Shown here piece by piece: positions 61,564 to 64,000 of a DNA stretch of 64,000 nucleotides. Each line of letters begins with the position of its first letter. The stretch's first letter is position 1. This stretch comes from Flavobacteriales bacterium (GTDB taxonomy: Bacteria > Bacteroidota > Bacteroidia > Flavobacteriales > Weeksellaceae), in contig PDSY01000022.1 of the NCBI GenBank assembly GCA_002747105.1, positions 1 through 64,000 of the forward strand. The letters run 5' to 3'. The notes below the pieces were generated by a model, which saw nothing but the letters and a program-made list of their open reading frames with translations, was not told the origin of the DNA and did not search any database. The translations under genes and the position numbers were made by a program.

Positions 61564-63861
61564 TTATTTCTTAATCGCTTTGAATGGTTTCACAGAACCA
61601 TCTTTGTAAGATAAGTTAATCATGTACATTCCTGAATTTAATCCTCCAAGATTCAATTCATTTTGTGGTTTGAACGATTTCACTAATCTTCCTGATGCGT
61701 CTAACACATGGATAGCCACTACATCCTTGATATTATCTATTCTTACCACATCTTGGAATGGGTTAGGATAAAGTACTGTATCATTTTTAGCCATTCCTAC
61801 ATCTACTGTAGATAAGCTTTCTGTTACATTTAATTTACCATCTACAGTCATACCCCAATCACTACTATTACAAGGGTTGTCTAAATCAGTTGCTGTGTAA
61901 TCTGAAAGAAGTCTAAATCTATGCTCTCCTACTACTGCGTCTGCTGGCACTGTGAATGTTCCTGTATAAGAGTTGCTTGCACACTGCCCTGTGAACATTT
62001 TTTCACTTGCTTCAAAAGTCATATTGTCATTCCAGTCTACATATAAAGCAACATGGTAGTTCCAACTTCCTGTATCCGTTGTAACAACTACAGTAACCTC
62101 TTCTCCTTGCTCTACATCTACTGGTGTAGCGGTATGGTCTTGATAAGTAGTATCACTTCCTGCTAAATCTGTTTCTTTTACTTTTGTATTTGCAATACCT
62201 GTTCCATCTTTAGAAGCTGGTACAGATTCACAGAAGCAACCATCCGCTGCCGTTGTGTAATTCATTTCTGTACAACCTGTAGAGTCTCCAACTCCATTAT
62301 AAGCCACTACAGTATAATAGTAAGTTGTTCCAGCATTTCCTTCGTGAGCATAAGATGTAACAAGACCTAAATCTTGTGCATTTAAAACATCTGTACCACC
62401 AGCTGTTGTACCAATAGATAATTTATATCCATCTACATTACCTGTTGCAGGTGCTTCCCAAGTAATTTCTGTTGCAAAATTACCACAAGCTGCATCAGGC
62501 GTAGCGGTTACATTCTCAGCGCAATCTGGTACTGTAGTAGGTTTTTCTTCAAAACAAATATCATCAAGATATACTGATTTATAAGTACCACCTAAACCGT
62601 GTTTAAATGCAAAATGTTTATCCGCTCCCGCAGGAATTTGCACAACATGTGCTGTAAAACTATCAGTCAATGTAATTGTTTCTAAAGCTGTAAAAGTAGA
62701 AGCGTCTGCTGGGTCTGTCATTGTTCCAAAAATCACTGTAGCATCAGAGTAACCATATCTTGCAAAAAACTTCACTTGATGATTTCCATCAGATAAATTT
62801 GTCGTTTCTGGAGAAATCAACATATAATCTCCTGTTGCATCATCACTATTAGATAATTGATATCCTTTTGTTCCTCCATTTGCAAAACTCGTTGATACCT
62901 TAACGTATCCAGCGCCAGCATCTACCATGCTCCAACAATTAGGTGCGTTAGACTCGTTCCATACAGCAGGTGCTTCTGCATTTTCAAAATCCATACAATA
63001 GGTGTTTGCATAAGCCTCACATGGTGTTGTGAAAGTAACAGCTTGTGTAGTCCAGTCACTTTGCCCATCAGTAGCACCACAATCTGCTTGTACATAAACA
63101 TCATAGTCAGTACCTGGATTTAATCCAGATAATGCATGTGGGTTAGTTGTTGTATTCACTACTGTACCACTTCCTTGTGTAAATCCTTTTGGTCCATACT
63201 CTATATTCCAAGCCGTTTCTGCACCTCCTGCTGTCCAAGAAATATTAGCAGAATTTGTTGTTATATCTGCAACAGCAACATTTGTAGGCTTCATACAACT
63301 AGGTAAAGCATCTACTACAAAATCATCTGCATATAAAAAATATTTATCAGTACTGGTTGCTTTAAGAGCTACATAAACCGTTTGTCCTACATAAGGAGTT
63401 AGGTCAAACTCTTTCTTTTCCCATTGATCACTAGGACCGTAAGAACCTTCTAGTTCTACAGTGAAAGACGCTTTCGCTTGGTCAGTTGTAGAAAGTAGTG
63501 TAGTATATTCATCTATAAAAGTCGTAGATCTATTCTTTACCCAAAAAGAAAGTCTATCACTCACCCCTGCTTGTACGACAATTTCTTTTGTAATTAAATA
63601 ATCATCGTGTGCAGCAGAACTATATTTAATACTCGCTGCATTATCTCCAGAGTGGGCACCATTATAAATATCACCAGATACAACCCATTCCTGTGCTGCA
63701 TCTCCATCATTGATGACTGCCCAACCTGCTGGTAAGTTGGTGTCAGCGTCAAAATTTTCTGTCCATTGCCCATAAGACATCGCACTCATTGCGGTCAAAG
63801 ACAAGGCTAATAATCCTTTCTTGACATTCCGCCAAGAAAATAACTCGTAATTTTTCGTCAT
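61564..63861 (-). CDS. T9SS-exported multi-domain protein (cleaved-adhesin, FN3, GEVED, sorting domain)
   Basis: The 765-residue protein has a signal peptide (ending ALSLTAMSAMSYGQ), a cleaved-adhesin/MAM-like beta-sandwich (about 33-190; WTENFDADTNLPAGWAVIND, FLYADDFVVDALP), an FN3 domain (about 192-280), a second sandwich (YCMDFENAEAPAVWN, YKSVYLDDICFEE), another FN3 (AENVTATPDAACGNFATEIT), a GEVED-type domain (WNYHVALYVDWNDNMTFEAS) and a C-terminal type A sorting domain (LYPNPFQDVVRIDNI, GLNSGMYMINLSYKDGS) for outer-membrane export by the T9SS. No protease motif is visible. It has a full promoter and a terminator, so it is monocistronic. Confidence 0.93.
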   Translation of the reverse strand: MTKNYELFSWRNVKKGLLALSLTAMSAMSYGQWTENFDADTNLPAGWAVINDGDAAQEWVVSGDIYNGAHSGDNAASIKYSSAAHDDYLITKEIVVQAGVSDRLSFWVKNRSTTFIDEYTTLLSTTDQAKASFTVELEGSYGPSDQWEKKEFDLTPYVGQTVYVALKATSTDKYFLYADDFVVDALPSCMKPTNVAVADITTNSANISWTAGGAETAWNIEYGPKGFTQGSGTVVNTTTNPHALSGLNPGTDYDVYVQADCGATDGQSDWTTQAVTFTTPCEAYANTYCMDFENAEAPAVWNESNAPNCWSMVDAGAGYVKVSTSFANGGTKGYQLSNSDDATGDYMLISPETTNLSDGNHQVKFFARYGYSDATVIFGTMTDPADASTFTALETITLTDSFTAHVVQIPAGADKHFAFKHGLGGTYKSVYLDDICFEEKPTTVPDCAENVTATPDAACGNFATEITWEAPATGNVDGYKLSIGTTAGGTDVLNAQDLGLVTSYAHEGNAGTTYYYTVVAYNGVGDSTGCTEMNYTTAADGCFCESVPASKDGTGIANTKVKETDLAGSDTTYQDHTATPVDVEQGEEVTVVVTTDTGSWNYHVALYVDWNDNMTFEASEKMFTGQCASNSYTGTFTVPADAVVGEHRFRLLSDYTATDLDNPCNSSDWGMTVDGKLNVTESLSTVDVGMAKNDTVLYPNPFQDVVRIDNIKDVVAIHVLDASGRLVKSFKPQNELNLGGLNSGMYMINLSYKDGSVKPFKAIKK

Positions 63862-63892
63862 AACTTTATAATTTTAAATATTAAACTTGAGG

Positions 63893-63924
63893 CAAATGTA
63901 AAATCTTTTTTTTAATAAAACAAA
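63893..63924 (-). promoter_or_regulatory. Promoter of the T9SS protein gene
   Basis: Minus-strand TTTG (63921-63924), 20-base spacer, TACATTTG (63893-63900): a complete match to TTTG-N20-TAnnTTTG, 31 bases upstream of the ATG. The rest of the right edge to 64000 is AT-rich with no gene. Confidence 0.75.
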
Positions 63925-64000
63925 TATTTTTATATAAAATTATTAAGCAAAGGTTTTTAAAATTATCAATTTAACAAAATATATAAGTGTAGTTTTAATT

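Overview
The window looks like a chromosomal segment of a low-GC member of the Bacteroidota, class Flavobacteriia, most likely Weeksellaceae-like. Supporting signs are: two giant secreted repeat proteins, one with an intact type IX secretion (T9SS) C-terminal sorting domain; the rpmB-rpmG-DUF4295 cluster beside ftsY; OmpA, DUF4271, DUF4476, LUD and DUF4197 families; and promoters of the flavobacterial form TTG-N19/20-TAnnTTTG in front of many genes. The genus cannot be fixed from this sequence. No tRNA, rRNA, CRISPR array, transposase, integrase or phage gene was seen.

Layout. 1-3383: a large secreted GEVED/TSP3-repeat protein on the minus strand, broken into three reading-frame segments and running off the left edge. 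3.4-6.7 kb: recA facing ftsY, then DUF4295, rpmG and rpmB. 6.8-16.1 kb (minus): lnt, an orphan small secreted plug-like protein, hutU directly behind a toxin-antitoxin pair, a DUF389 membrane protein, the phospholipid genes psd and cdsA with a LUD-domain gene, a small membrane protein and a gamma-carbonic-anhydrase-like protein. 16.3-25.4 kb (plus): Nfu-type Fe-S carrier, hemH, DUF4271, hemD, an S9 oligopeptidase, and a two-component system. 25.4-28.8 kb: tandem paralogous lipoproteins, msrB, a putative cysteine-peptidase lipoprotein and a DUF4476 protein. 29.2-46.7 kb: pyrD, an OmpA-type porin, trkH/trkA, glyS, purB, purL, dnaN, pheT and a META lipoprotein. 46.7-61.1 kb: a TonB-type receptor, DUF4197, DUF493, an epimerase, a porin, a decayed tandem outer-membrane paralogue, arsC-like, a deoxynucleoside kinase, glutamine cyclotransferase, thiolase, mqo, gpsA and recO. 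61.5-63.9 kb: a T9SS-secreted multi-domain protein.

The genes are mostly housekeeping: DNA repair and replication (recA, recO, dnaN), translation (glyS, pheT, rpmB, rpmG), membrane biogenesis (lnt, psd, cdsA, gpsA, ftsY), purine and pyrimidine synthesis (purB, purL, pyrD), haem and Fe-S (hemH, hemD, nfu), and respiration (mqo). The surface layer is represented by lipoproteins, barrels and T9SS cargo.

The most unusual signals are between genes. Two copies (22095-22300 and 28933-29150) of a roughly 210-base element share several inverted repeats with compensatory changes and a pseudoknot-like 3' end. A composite cluster of inverted repeats lies at 22755-22950, with one of its modules repeated in the opposite orientation at 61270-61315. 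A family of near-identical word-like tracts sits just upstream of start codons. Several start codons were moved downstream because the promoter overlaps the longest open frame.
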